The notes below the pieces were generated by a model, which ran no database searches, was not told where the DNA came from, and saw only the letters and a program-made list of their open reading frames with translations. From Kutzneria viridogrisea (GTDB taxonomy: Bacteria > Actinomycetota > Actinomycetes > Mycobacteriales > Pseudonocardiaceae), in the NCBI GenBank assembly GCA_014138725.1, contig JACJID010000004.1, positions 1,178,001-1,242,000 on the forward strand: a stretch of DNA of 64,000 bases. Direction: 5' to 3'. This document shows, in pieces, positions 9,133 through 17,620 of this stretch; within the stretch, counting starts at the first letter, position 1; every line of letters begins with the position of its first letter. The translations under genes and the position numbers were made by a program.

Positions 9133-10359
9133 ATGGCCGGTGGGTTCGCGGTGATCGACGTGGAGACGACGGGGCTGTCAGCGGACCGGCACGACCGTGT
9201 GGTCGAGGTGGCGGTGGTGCGGCTGGACGCGGGCGGCCAACCGGAAGGTGAGTGGTGCACGCTGGTCAACCCGCAGCGGGACATGGGGCCGCAGCACATC
9301 CACCGGATCTCCGCGGCGCAGGCCAGACTGGCGCCGACCTTCGCCGACATCGCCGGTGATCTCGCCGCACAACTGGCGGGCCGGGTGCTCGTGGCGCACA
9401 ACCTGCCCTTCGACGCGCGCTTCGTGCAGGCGGAGTACGCGCGGCTGGGCAGCGTCGCCGAGCTGGCGGTCGCGCCGGGGCTGTGCACGATGCGGCTTGC
9501 CACCGAGTTGCTGGACTCCCCCAGCCGCAAGCTCGCCGCGTGCTGCGCGGTGGCGGGCGTGCCGTTGACCAACGCGCACTCGGCGCTCTACGACGCGCGA
9601 GCGGCGGCCGGTCTGCTGCGCTACTTCCTGCGCGACAACGGGTCCACCTGGCAGCACCTGGTGGACCAGGCACTGGTGTGGCCGTGGCCGGTGCTGCCCG
9701 AGCCGTGCGGGCGCAGGTTGCTGCGCGGGCACACGCCCAGGGCGCCGATCCACTTCCTGGCCCGGCTCGTGGACCGACTGCCCCGGGTCACCGAGCCGCC
9801 CAACGCCGACGCCTACCTGGCCGTGCTGGACAACGCCCTGTTGGACCGGCACGTCTCGGACACCGAGCAGGACGCGCTGGTGGACACGGCCACCGCGCTG
9901 GGGCTGGACCGCGAGCAGGTCCTCGGCCTGCACTGGAACTACCTGCTGGGGCTGGCCCGCGCGGCCTGGGCCGACGAGGTGGTGACCGCGGCCGAACGCG
10001 CGGACCTGGTGCTGGTGGCGCGGTTGCTGGGACTGGCCGAGCAGGACGTGGAACTGGCTCTGGAGCAGACCCTCGGCCAGGGGGACGCGCACGAGCGCTT
10101 CCGGCTGCTGCCCGGTGATCAGGTGGTGTTCACCGGGCAGACCTCGGTGCGCCCGCGCGAGCAGTGGGAGCAGGTGGCCCGCGAGCGCGGGTTGCGGGTG
10201 CACGGCGGGGTCACCAAGCGGACCAGGCTGGTGATCGCCGCCGACCCGGACTCGGCCTCCGGCAAGGCCGCGAAGGCCCGCACCTACGGCATCCCGATCG
10301 TCACCGAGCAGGCCTTCGAGCGGCTGCTCACAGACCTGCCATCAGGTCCGTCTCGGTGA
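9133..10359 (+). CDS. DEDDh 3'-5' exonuclease with C-terminal BRCT domain
   Basis: 408 residues from ATG 9133; GTG 9106 is an alternative start. The exonuclease domain, related to the DNA polymerase III epsilon subunit, carries FAVIDVETTG (motif I), HNLPFDARF (motif II) and HSALYDARA (motif III). The middle is helical. The last 80 residues form a BRCT domain (GDQVVFTGQTSVRPREQWEQ, then the conserved THxV-like TKRTRLVIAADP). BRCT-linked exonucleases are seen in actinobacteria and probably act in DNA repair. Its 3' end overlaps the converging PIG-L gene by 32 bp. Confidence 0.9.
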   Translation: MAGGFAVIDVETTGLSADRHDRVVEVAVVRLDAGGQPEGEWCTLVNPQRDMGPQHIHRISAAQARLAPTFADIAGDLAAQLAGRVLVAHNLPFDARFVQAEYARLGSVAELAVAPGLCTMRLATELLDSPSRKLAACCAVAGVPLTNAHSALYDARAAAGLLRYFLRDNGSTWQHLVDQALVWPWPVLPEPCGRRLLRGHTPRAPIHFLARLVDRLPRVTEPPNADAYLAVLDNALLDRHVSDTEQDALVDTATALGLDREQVLGLHWNYLLGLARAAWADEVVTAAERADLVLVARLLGLAEQDVELALEQTLGQGDAHERFRLLPGDQVVFTGQTSVRPREQWEQVARERGLRVHGGVTKRTRLVIAADPDSASGKAAKARTYGIPIVTEQAFERLLTDLPSGPSR

Positions 10360-11122
10360 TGCCGGGGCCCTGGCCAGCGCGGATGAACCACTCGGTGCCG
10401 AAGGAGTAGCGGAAACCCTCCTCGGGCATGGCCAGGAAGAAGGACTGCTCGCTGATCTGGCTGGCGTGCGCGCGCATGGCCTTGCGCTTGTACTCCAGGA
10501 ACTCAGTGACGTCCACGGCCGCGGTCAGCTCGGACTCGGGCTTGCCGAACTGCACGTCCTCCTGGACCTGCGGCATCTCGATGCCCGCCGCGGCGGCCTG
10601 CTCGGCGAAGGCCTTCATGCCGCGCACCATGTGGTCCCGGTTCATCGTGCTCTGGTAGACCCTTGGCGTACCAGCGAGTTCGGCCGCGCGCATGCCGACG
10701 CGGTGCACCTGGATGTGGTCCGGGTGCCCGTAGCCGCCGTTGTCGTCGTAGCAGGTGAGCACGTCCGCGTTCTCCTCGCGCAGGATCGCGGCCAACTGCT
10801 GCGCGGCCTGCTCCACCGAGGCGGTCCAGAACGAGCCGGGCTCCTCGTTGGTGGGCCTGCCCATCATGCCGGAGTCCACGTAGCCCAGGAACTCCACGCG
10901 CTGCACGCCGAGGATCTCCGCCGAGGCGTGCGTCTCGGCAACCCTGCGCTGCCACAGCGGTTCGCCCTCGGCGAGGAAGCCCTCGGCCACCTCGCCGTGC
11001 TCACCCCTGGTGGCGACCACGAGCACGACCCGGTGGCCCTGCTCGTGCGCCCTGCGCATGACCCCACCGCAGCCGATGCACTCGTCGTCGGGGTGGGCGT
11101 GGAAAGTGACCATGGTCGCCAT
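10328..11122 (-). CDS. PIG-L/LmbE-family N-acetylglucosaminyl deacetylase
   Basis: 264 residues. The zinc-site motif AHPDDE lies at residues 9-14 and the second ligand motif GHPDH near residue 130. This is the fold of MshB and Mca, the mycothiol deacetylase and mycothiol-conjugate amidase. Mycothiol is the thiol of actinobacteria, so a role in that pathway is plausible, but I cannot tell MshB from Mca or from a generic de-N-acetylase by motif alone. The upstream PAC2 gene ends 10 bp away in the same direction. The stop lies 32 bp inside the converging exonuclease gene. Confidence 0.88.
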   Translation of the reverse strand: MATMVTFHAHPDDECIGCGGVMRRAHEQGHRVVLVVATRGEHGEVAEGFLAEGEPLWQRRVAETHASAEILGVQRVEFLGYVDSGMMGRPTNEEPGSFWTASVEQAAQQLAAILREENADVLTCYDDNGGYGHPDHIQVHRVGMRAAELAGTPRVYQSTMNRDHMVRGMKAFAEQAAAAGIEMPQVQEDVQFGKPESELTAAVDVTEFLEYKRKAMRAHASQISEQSFFLAMPEEGFRYSFGTEWFIRAGQGPGITETDLMAGL

Positions 11123-11132
11123 TGGCGTGAGG

Positions 11133-12044
11133 CTACCCCTCGGTCCCGCTCTGCTCGGCCAGGAACCGCTCGAACTCCGTGCCCAACTCCTCCGCCGTGG
11201 GCAGTTCCATGTCCTCGGTCAGCAGGCTCTCCCGCTGCGCGGCCTCGGCGAAGGTGTCGTACTGGCGCTCCAGCGCGCGCACCACGTCGGCCACCTCCTC
11301 CGAGCCCTCCACCTGGCGGTCGATCTCCACGTCGGTGCGCTTGGCCGCCTCGCGCAGGGCCTGCTCGGGCAGGTCCAGACCGGTGCCCTGGCCCAGCGCC
11401 GCCAGCAACCGCAGGGCGGCGGCGTGGTAGGCGGTCTGCGCCAGGTAGTGCGGCACGTGCGCGGCGTACCCGGAGGCGTCGCGGCCCGCCTCGCCGAGCC
11501 GGAACTCCAGCAGCGCGGCGAAACTGCCCGGCACCTGGAGCCGGTTGGGCATCTGCTCGTGCCGGCCGATCAGCTCGGGGCGGGTGCCGTGCGCGGTGAC
11601 GCCCAGCGACCTGGTGTGCGGCACGCCCATCGGGATGCCGTGGAAGGAGGTGGCCATGCGCACACCCCAGCGGTCCATCAGGTTGCGCACCGCCTGCACG
11701 ACCAGTTCCCACTCGTGGTCGGGCTCCGGCCCGGTCAGCAGCAGGAACGGGCTGCCCGCCAGGTCGTGCAGCAGGTGCACGACCAGTTCGGGCGTCTGGT
11801 AGTCGGCCCAGTGGTCGGTGGCGTAGGTCATCAGCGGCCGCCGCGAGCGGTAGTCGATCAGCCGGTCCACGTCGAAACGCGCCACCACGCGGTGCTCCAG
11901 CCGCTCCAGCAGGTGCTCGACCACGAGCTTGCCCGCCATGCCCGCGTCCATGAACCCGTCGAAGTGGTGCAGGAGCACGGCCCCGTCCAGCTCGGGCACA
12001 CCCGGCTCGACCTCGTAGTACAGCTCCTCGGGATCCCGCCCCAC
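11133..12044 (-). CDS. PAC2 family protein
   Basis: 303 residues, soluble. The PAC2 fold is recognisable from the N-terminal AVLLHHFDGFMDAGMAG, the central TGPEPDHEWELVVQAV and the GIPMGVPHTR segment. In archaea and eukaryotes PAC2 proteins are proteasome-assembly chaperones. Actinobacteria encode both a proteasome and PAC2 homologues, but the bacterial role is not settled. GTG start at 12044 follows a GGGAGGA ribosome site. It is probably co-transcribed with the PIG-L gene 10 bp downstream. Confidence 0.85.
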   Translation of the reverse strand: MGRDPEELYYEVEPGVPELDGAVLLHHFDGFMDAGMAGKLVVEHLLERLEHRVVARFDVDRLIDYRSRRPLMTYATDHWADYQTPELVVHLLHDLAGSPFLLLTGPEPDHEWELVVQAVRNLMDRWGVRMATSFHGIPMGVPHTRSLGVTAHGTRPELIGRHEQMPNRLQVPGSFAALLEFRLGEAGRDASGYAAHVPHYLAQTAYHAAALRLLAALGQGTGLDLPEQALREAAKRTDVEIDRQVEGSEEVADVVRALERQYDTFAEAAQRESLLTEDMELPTAEELGTEFERFLAEQSGTEG

Positions 12045-12150
12045 CAGAGTCCTCCCTCATACCTCGCACGCGTGCCTACCTCCTTCCAACGTACGGAGGT
12101 GTCCAGCACATTCCTGATCCGGGCGCTGGACTTCTCGGTAGCCCACTCCG

Positions 12151-12165
12151 TATAGTCCACGTGGA
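12151..12165 (+). promoter_or_regulatory. Probable -10 box and palindromic operator of the PadR-exporter pair
   Basis: TATAGT at 12151-12156 runs directly into the perfect palindrome TCCACGTGGA (12156-12165), followed by an AT-rich patch and the PadR gene at 12193. A PadR-type repressor binding a dyad over its own -10 region would give the usual autoregulation that is released by the drug exported by the downstream pump. The sequence features are seen; the regulatory role is inferred. Confidence 0.5.
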
Positions 12166-12192
12166 ATAAACGACACGGAGGATCAGCACCCG

Positions 12193-12786
12193 GTGGCGCC
12201 CGCGAAACTCACCCCACTCGCGCTGGCAGTGCTCGAACTGCTCGCCGAGCGGCCGATGCACCCCTACGAGATCGCCCAGCTCATGCGTGAGCGGCAGATG
12301 GACCGCCGGGTCAAGGTGAAGGCCGGCTCGCTCTACCACACGGTGGAACGCCTGCACGGCCAGGAACTGATCGAGGTGGTGGACACCCAGCGGGACGGGC
12401 GCAGGCCCGAGCGCACGGTGTACGGCATGACCGAGGCGGGCCGCGCCGCGCTGGTGGCGCGGGCAAGCGAGATCATCGGCAGCGTCGCCGAGGAGTACCC
12501 CGAGTTCACCAGCGGCCTCGGTGTGGTCAACGACCTGGACCGCGAGCAGGCGCTGACCCAACTGCGCCGCCGCGAGCAGGTGCTGGTCGAGCAGTCCTCG
12601 GTGGACGAGCTGATCAACGCCGAGCTCACCGGCAAGGCGCTGCCGCCGATCTACTGGCTGGACTTCCAGTACGTGCGGGACCTGCGCGCGTTCGAGCTGG
12701 CCTGGACCAGGCGGCTCATCGAGGACATCGACAGCGGCCGGCTGCGGTGGCAGCCCAGGACCGCCCACGAGAACGGAACACCATGA
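12193..12786 (+). CDS. PadR-family transcriptional regulator
   Basis: 197 residues. The N-terminal winged helix is typical (LTPLALAVLELLAERPMHPY, AGSLYHTVERL, YGMTEAGRAAL). The C-terminal half is a helical dimerisation region of the Vir type. GTG start at 12193. It overlaps the following DHA2 transporter by four bases (ATGA), so regulator and pump are one transcript. PadR repressors of this arrangement sense compounds handled by the pump; the ligand is unknown. Confidence 0.92.
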   Translation: MAPAKLTPLALAVLELLAERPMHPYEIAQLMRERQMDRRVKVKAGSLYHTVERLHGQELIEVVDTQRDGRRPERTVYGMTEAGRAALVARASEIIGSVAEEYPEFTSGLGVVNDLDREQALTQLRRREQVLVEQSSVDELINAELTGKALPPIYWLDFQYVRDLRAFELAWTRRLIEDIDSGRLRWQPRTAHENGTP

Positions 12787-14315
12787 CCACCCGCACGACC
12801 AGCCCGTGGGCGGCGCTGTCCGCGCTGTGCCTGGGCTTCTTCATGATCCTGCTGGACAGCACGATCGTGTCCATCGCGATGCCCGCGATGCTGCGCGAGC
12901 TGGACGCCAGCCTGAACGCGGTGGTCTGGGTCACCAGCGTGTACCTGCTGGCCTACGCCGTGCCCATGCTGCTGGCCTCCCGACTGGGCGACCGGTTCGG
13001 GCCCAAACGGCTCTACCTGGTCGGCCTGGCCGTGTTCACCGGGGCCTCGCTGTGGTGCGGGCTGTCCGGCTCGGTCGGCTGGCTGATCGCCGCCCGCGCC
13101 GTGCAGGGGCTGGGCGCCGCGCTGATGACCCCGCAGACCCTGGCCTTCATCAGCCACCTGTTCCCGCCCGCCAGGCGCGGCACGGCGATGGGCATGTGGG
13201 GCGCGGTCGCGGGCCTGGCCACGGTGGCCGGCCCGCTGCTGGGCGGCCTGCTGGTGGACGGCCTGGGCTGGCAGTGGATCTTCTACGTGAACGTGCCGAT
13301 CGGCGTGGTCGCGCTGGCCGCCACCGCCGTGCTCGTGCCCGACTGGCAGCCCAGGCACGCGCACTCCTTCGACGTGCTGGGCATCCTGTTGTCCGGGGCC
13401 GGGCTGCTGTGCCTGGTGTTCGGCCTGCAGAACGGGCAGCAGTTCGGCTGGGACGCGGGCGTGTTCGAGTTCATCGGCGCCGGACTGGCCCTGCTGGTCG
13501 CCTTCGTGGTGTGGCAGCGGTTCAACCGCCGTGAACCCCTTGTGCCGCTGGAGGTCTTCGCCAACCGGGGCTTCTCCGCCGGCAGCCTCACCTCGGTTGC
13601 CGTGGGCTTCTCGATCACCAGCATGTTCGTGCCGCTGATCATCTACTTGCAGACCGTGATCGGCCTGAGCCCGCTCATGGCCGGGGTGCTGACCGCGCCC
13701 ACCTCGCTGCTGTCCGGGGTCGTCGCGCCCTTCGTCGGCCGCCTGTCCGACCGCGTCAACGGCAAGTACCTGGTGATGTTCGGGCTGGTCGCGACCGCGG
13801 CCGGGCTGGTCGTCGTGGCGTTGCAGGCCACGCCAACCGGCAACCCGTGGACCCTGCTGCCCGGCCTGCTGGTGTCCGGGCTGGGCATCGGTTTCGTGTT
13901 CACACCGATGAGCAACCTCACCATGGGTTCGGTGCCGCCGAAGCTGACCGGAACCGCCTCGGGCATCTACAACACGGCGCGCCAGATCGGCAGCGTACTG
14001 GGCAGCGCGGCGGTCGGCGTGCTGTTGCAGGCGCGGATCACCGCCGCGATGACCGAGGAGGCGGCCAAGCTGCCCGCGGCGATGCGCCAGCGGTTCCTGG
14101 ACAGCATGGCCAACTCCGCCAACGAGTTCGGCTCCAGCACCGCGGGGCAGGCGCCCCCGCAGATCACCGAGGCCGTCCACAACGGACTGACCACGGCGAT
14201 GAGCCAGACCATGGTGCTGCCGATCCTGGTGCTGCTGCTGGGAGTGATCTCCGCCGCGGCGATGAAGCGCAGCGCCCGCAAGCAGGCCGCTCAGCCCGAG
14301 CCGGTCGGCGTCTGA
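12783..14315 (+). CDS. DHA2-family (EmrB/QacA-type) MFS drug exporter
   Basis: 510 residues with 14 predicted transmembrane helices. The first helix has FFMILLDSTIVSIAMPAML, which holds the LDxTIVNVALP-like motif D1 of DHA2 pumps; motif A is LGDRFGPKRLYL and motif C is GAVAGLATVAGPLLGGLLVD. It is proton-driven multidrug export in the cytoplasmic membrane. ATG start lies in the stop of the PadR gene. The 3' end overlaps the converging TetR gene by 25 bp. Confidence 0.92.
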   Translation: MTTRTTSPWAALSALCLGFFMILLDSTIVSIAMPAMLRELDASLNAVVWVTSVYLLAYAVPMLLASRLGDRFGPKRLYLVGLAVFTGASLWCGLSGSVGWLIAARAVQGLGAALMTPQTLAFISHLFPPARRGTAMGMWGAVAGLATVAGPLLGGLLVDGLGWQWIFYVNVPIGVVALAATAVLVPDWQPRHAHSFDVLGILLSGAGLLCLVFGLQNGQQFGWDAGVFEFIGAGLALLVAFVVWQRFNRREPLVPLEVFANRGFSAGSLTSVAVGFSITSMFVPLIIYLQTVIGLSPLMAGVLTAPTSLLSGVVAPFVGRLSDRVNGKYLVMFGLVATAAGLVVVALQATPTGNPWTLLPGLLVSGLGIGFVFTPMSNLTMGSVPPKLTGTASGIYNTARQIGSVLGSAAVGVLLQARITAAMTEEAAKLPAAMRQRFLDSMANSANEFGSSTAGQAPPQITEAVHNGLTTAMSQTMVLPILVLLLGVISAAAMKRSARKQAAQPEPVGV

Positions 14316-14929
14316 GACAGCTGCGCCAGGCCGAACACCGGCACGATGTGCCGCCGCGCGAACTCCCGCGCGGCGGCCACCTCGTCCACCGGGATCCGGG
14401 TCCGCCGGGTCAGCGCCAGGGACAGCGCCACGCGGGCGATCATCTCGGCCACCGGCTCCGGCGCGAACCCGGGCACCTGGCCAGCGCGCTGGAGCCGCAC
14501 CACGAACTCGGCGAGGTAGTCGGTGCCGATGCCCAGCAGGGCCGCACCGTCCACAGTGAGCAGTGGCAACACGGCCTCCGGCTCGGTTTTGAGCAGTCGT
14601 GCCAACAGTTTCTGGCGGCGCAGGCCGTGCAGGAAGGCCACGAACAACTCGACGACCTGCTCCCGCGCCCCAGCGGACTGGTCCACCCCGCGGTCCACGG
14701 CGGTGACGAAGCGGCGTGCCTCCCGCAGGGTCACCGCGTGGACCAGTTCGGGTTTCTGCGTGAACCGGCGGTACAGCGTTGCCTGGCTGATCCCCGCCCT
14801 GCGCGCGACCTCCGCCATGCTGGTACGCCGGATCCCGTAGTCCAGGAAGGCCGCCAGCGCGGCGTCCAGGATCTCGGTGTGCTCCTCGGCTGAGGCGTCG
14901 CGGATCAGCGCCAGCAGGTCGGCCGTCAC
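14291..14929 (-). CDS. TetR-family transcriptional regulator
   Basis: 212 residues from GTG 14929, which overlaps the stop of the MpaB-like gene by four bases. The N-terminal helix-turn-helix is clear (RRTSMAEVARRAGISQATLY). The C-terminal ligand domain is helical and has no recognisable signature. Being coupled behind the oxygenase gene suggests it controls that operon. A much longer open frame running upstream through the oxygenase gene is only a shadow. Confidence 0.9.
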   Translation of the reverse strand: MTADLLALIRDASAEEHTEILDAALAAFLDYGIRRTSMAEVARRAGISQATLYRRFTQKPELVHAVTLREARRFVTAVDRGVDQSAGAREQVVELFVAFLHGLRRQKLLARLLKTEPEAVLPLLTVDGAALLGIGTDYLAEFVVRLQRAGQVPGFAPEPVAEMIARVALSLALTRRTRIPVDEVAAAREFARRHIVPVFGLAQLSQTPTGSG

Positions 14930-15783
14930 GCGGGGACCCCGCGGGCGGCCCGCCTCGCCCGGTACGCCAACGGGTACTGCCGCAGCCGCTCGGGCACCAG
15001 CGGGGCGGTGGCCCGCACCGCTGCCGCGAACCGGCGCAGCCTGCGCTCGTGCACGTCCGTCCACTCCAGACCGAGCTTCTCGCGCAGCGCGGGCGGCAGC
15101 GTGCCGACGGTCGTGTCGTACAGCGCGAAGCGGCCCAGCGGGCGCAGCGGGGCCCACAGCGCCTTCGGGAAAAGCCGCCACGGGGGCGGCGGCACGTCGT
15201 TCAACGTCAACGACTCCAACAGGTCCTGTGCGGCGGGGTTCGGCGCCAACCTGGTGTCGATCATGCCGTCCAGGTAGGTGTGGAACTCCCCCAGTGTCGG
15301 CGGCATGCGGCGCTGCGCCACGCCCAGCACCAGACCGGCCTGCCGCCACTCCGCGTAGAACTGCCGCTGCTGCGCGCCGGTCAGCGGCTGCTCGAACAGC
15401 CCGTACAACTCCAGCATGGAGCTGAAGATCGACAGGTGCACCCAGGCGTACGGCTCCGGGTGCAGCGCGCTGTACCGCTCCCCGTGGAACCCGGTGCCCC
15501 GGATCGACCTGTGCGTCTCGCGCAGCCGCTGACCTTCGGCCACCGCGTCGGGGCCGCCGAACAACTGGGTGACCAGCGAGCCGACGGTCCGCTCCAGGCG
15601 GCCCCAGGGGTCGGTGCGGAACACCGAGTGGTCGTGCACGCCCGCGCCGATCACCGGGTGCATGACCTGCATCAGCAGCGACCTGCCCGCCAGCAGCAGG
15701 GCCCTGCGGTCGAAGCCCAGCCGCCAGGCCAGGGAGTCCGGTCCCAGTGGAGCCGCCATGCCCGCACCTCCGCGCGCCGACAC
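14926..15783 (-). CDS. MpaB/rubber-oxygenase-like protein (DUF2236)
   Basis: 285 residues. The family core is visible: QVMHPVIGAGVHDHSVF with His42, His50 and His52, DPWGRLERTVGSLVTQLFG, and later HPEPYAWVHLSIFSSMLE. DUF2236 proteins include the haem-dependent latex-clearing protein Lcp and the fungal MpaB oxygenase that cleaves a farnesyl chain. No signal peptide is seen, so it is probably intracellular, unlike Lcp. Start may be ATG 15783 or ATG 15759. Substrate unknown. Confidence 0.83.
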   Translation of the reverse strand: MSARGGAGMAAPLGPDSLAWRLGFDRRALLLAGRSLLMQVMHPVIGAGVHDHSVFRTDPWGRLERTVGSLVTQLFGGPDAVAEGQRLRETHRSIRGTGFHGERYSALHPEPYAWVHLSIFSSMLELYGLFEQPLTGAQQRQFYAEWRQAGLVLGVAQRRMPPTLGEFHTYLDGMIDTRLAPNPAAQDLLESLTLNDVPPPPWRLFPKALWAPLRPLGRFALYDTTVGTLPPALREKLGLEWTDVHERRLRRFAAAVRATAPLVPERLRQYPLAYRARRAARGVPA

Positions 15784-15837
15784 GCTGAGAGACTTCTCCT
15801 CTCACCCTCTCACGGCCCGGCTCACCCCGCACCCGGC

Positions 15838-15988
15838 GAGTCCCGCCCACCGGAGCACGAGTCCCGGTCACCGGAGCGCGAGTCCCGCTCTCCCGCACGC
15901 GAGTCCCGGTCACCGACACGCCGACCACGGACCCAGGGCGGGACTCGGGCTCCCCAGGACGGGACTCGGCTGCCCCAGAGCGGGACTC
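15838..15988. repeat. 21-bp-period GAGTCCCG array, 4 forward and 3 inverted units
   Basis: GAGTCCCG occurs at 15838, 15859, 15880 and 15901, exactly 21 bp apart. Its reverse complement CGGGACTC occurs at 15939, 15960 and 15981, again 21 bp apart. The filler between cores is variable (CCACCGGAGCAC-like). The left half can pair with the right half. It lies between the MpaB-like gene start and the stop of the 16.1-kb membrane protein, both on the minus strand. Open frames through it encode meaningless seven-residue ESRS-type repeats. Confidence 0.92.
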
Positions 15989-16013
15989 GGGTTTGTTGGG
16001 GGAACAGCGAAGA

Positions 16014-16038
16014 CCCGCCCATCGCGCGGATGGGCGGG
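16014..16038 (-). terminator. Hairpin after the small membrane protein gene
   Basis: Arms CCCGCCCATC (16014-16023) and GATGGGCGGG (16029-16038) pair perfectly around a five-base loop, 24 bp past the stop of the small membrane protein gene at 16063. There is no U-tract, as is usual for high-GC actinobacterial terminators. Confidence 0.7.
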
Positions 16039-16062
16039 CCTCGCGGCGCCGTCAAGCAGGGA

Positions 16063-16383
16063 TCAGGCGGAACGCTTGAGGCGGTTCTCCGCGGAGATCA
16101 CCAGCGATACACCGATCACCAGGATGACCACGGCGACACCGATGACCGTCCACTGCTGCACGCCCTCCTGCATCATGATCTTCGCCTCGGCGATGCCGCC
16201 GAGCCCGATCACGTTGAGCGTGTGCGCCCGGCCCATGCGCCGGTTCTCCTTGGAGTTCTTGGGCACCTTCTTCCAGACAGAGGCCAGTCCGAACGAGGCG
16301 GAGACCGTCCACAGGAAGAAGATGAGCAGGACGACTCCGGCGGCCCCGCCTGCGATCAGACGCCACTGTTCCACGATGTGCAC
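16063..16383 (-). CDS. Small two-helix membrane protein, function unknown
   Basis: 106 residues as given. A transmembrane helix at about residues 8-30 is followed by a short basic linker (WKKVPKNSKENRRMGRAH), a semi-hydrophobic stretch, and a second helix at about 78-98 ending in a basic tail. I do not recognise the family. The annotated GTG (16383) abuts the GAGGAAG ribosome site, so the next in-frame GTG at 16374 is the better-spaced start. It follows another unknown gene after 19 bp and is probably co-transcribed with it. Confidence 0.7.
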   Translation of the reverse strand: MHIVEQWRLIAGGAAGVVLLIFFLWTVSASFGLASVWKKVPKNSKENRRMGRAHTLNVIGLGGIAEAKIMMQEGVQQWTVIGVAVVILVIGVSLVISAENRLKRSA

Positions 16384-16402
16384 CTTCCTCGGTGTTGCCG
16401 GT

Positions 16403-16855
16403 TCAGCCGGCCAGGCCGGCGTTGTGCGCGGTGCGCATCCACTGGGCGAGCATGCCGTACCAGCGGACGTTGTCGGAGCGCTCCACGAACCAGCGGTAGT
16501 TGAGCAGCAGGTAGACCTCGACCTCGTTCTTCAACCGCAGCACCACGGGAGCCCCGAACCTGCGCACCCCGCCACCGATGAACCGGCCGTACAGCTCGGT
16601 GAACTCGTGGCTGATGTCCAGGATCTGGCTCGGGTAGATGCTGACGTCACCGGTGCTGTCCCAGTCGCCGAGCACGAGCCGGTTGCCGTACAGGCTGGCC
16701 GTGCCCCGCCTCGGGAACAGCACCTTCTGGTTGATCATCGCCTTGGCGAACGCCGCCTTGCTGGTGACGGCCAGGTCGGCCGCCGTAGTGGCGATGTAGC
16801 CGTCCCGCGCGAGCAACGCGTCCGGGTCGACGGTGAGATCTGCCATGCGCACCAT
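16403..16855 (-). CDS. Conserved-looking hypothetical protein
   Basis: 150 residues, soluble, mixed alpha/beta with aromatic-rich beta segments (GTASLYGNRLVLGDWDST, NEVEVYLLLNYRWFVERSDN). I cannot name a family. The pattern is loosely like a PH/GRAM-type small domain, but that is a guess. ATG 16855 or ATG 16846 could be the start. It lies 19 bp upstream of the small membrane protein and may work with it. Confidence 0.65.
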   Translation of the reverse strand: MVRMADLTVDPDALLARDGYIATTAADLAVTSKAAFAKAMINQKVLFPRRGTASLYGNRLVLGDWDSTGDVSIYPSQILDISHEFTELYGRFIGGGVRRFGAPVVLRLKNEVEVYLLLNYRWFVERSDNVRWYGMLAQWMRTAHNAGLAG

Positions 16856-16948
16856 TGTGGTGCTGATGATCAGCAGCCCACAGTGGGCAATGGGCTAGTA
16901 CCGGGTGCCAAGGGTAGCTTGCCGTTACGACTTTGGTCGTAGCGCGAC

Positions 16949-17620
16949 TCACGCACTGTTCGCATCGTGGGCCAAAAGGGCGATCTGCACTCGGTTGTTC
17001 AGGTCCAACTTGGCCAGCAGACGGGTGATGTGCGCCTTGACCGTGGGCACGCTCATGAACAACTCGGAGGCGATCTCGGCGTTGGTCTTGCCCTCGCCGA
17101 TGGCCATCGCCACCTCGCGCTCGCGCTCGGAGAGCTGTCCGAGCAGGTCGAGTGCCTTGCGCTGGCGGCTGGGCGCGGCGTCGTCGGCCACGTGGTTGAT
17201 CAGCTGCCTGGTCACCGTCGGCGAGAGGATCGGCTCACCGGCGGACACGCGCAGGATCGCGTCCACGATCTCGGCGGGCGGGGTGTGCTTGAGCAGGAAA
17301 CCACTGGCACCGGCCCGCAGCGCGCGCAGCACGTTCTCGTCGGTGTCCATCGTGGTCAGCATGATGACCTCGGGCGGATCGGCCCTGCGCCGCAGCTGCT
17401 GGGCGGCGACCAGACCGTCCACCTCGGGCATGCGGATGTCCATCAGCACGATGTCCGGCCGGTGCTTGTCCACCGCCGCGGGCACCTCGGCACCGTTGGT
17501 GGCCTCGCCGACGATCTCCAGCTCGGCCGTGCCGCCCAGCATCGTGCGCAGGCCACTGCGCACGAGCGGGTCGTCGTCGACGATCAGGAGCCGGATCGGC
17601 GACCGCTGCTGCTCGTTCAT
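16949..17620 (-). CDS. NarL/FixJ-type response regulator
   Basis: 223 residues from ATG 17620, which overlaps the stop of the kinase gene (ATGA) and so fixes the start; an upstream in-frame start inside the kinase gene is rejected. Receiver motifs are VDDD near residues 14-17, phosphoacceptor Asp61 in VLMDIRMP, and FLLK. The LuxR helix-turn-helix is LSEREREVAMAIGEGKTNAE onward. It closely resembles the orphan regulator at 21.2 kb in the receiver region. Confidence 0.92.
   Translation of the reverse strand: MNEQQRSPIRLLIVDDDPLVRSGLRTMLGGTAELEIVGEATNGAEVPAAVDKHRPDIVLMDIRMPEVDGLVAAQQLRRRADPPEVIMLTTMDTDENVLRALRAGASGFLLKHTPPAEIVDAILRVSAGEPILSPTVTRQLINHVADDAAPSRQRKALDLLGQLSEREREVAMAIGEGKTNAEIASELFMSVPTVKAHITRLLAKLDLNNRVQIALLAHDANSA

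Noticed and set aside
14291-15928. A single 545-codon TetR fusion protein
   Set aside because: The upstream two thirds are an off-frame reading of the MpaB-like gene; the TetR gene starts at GTG 14929 with a GTGA overlap.
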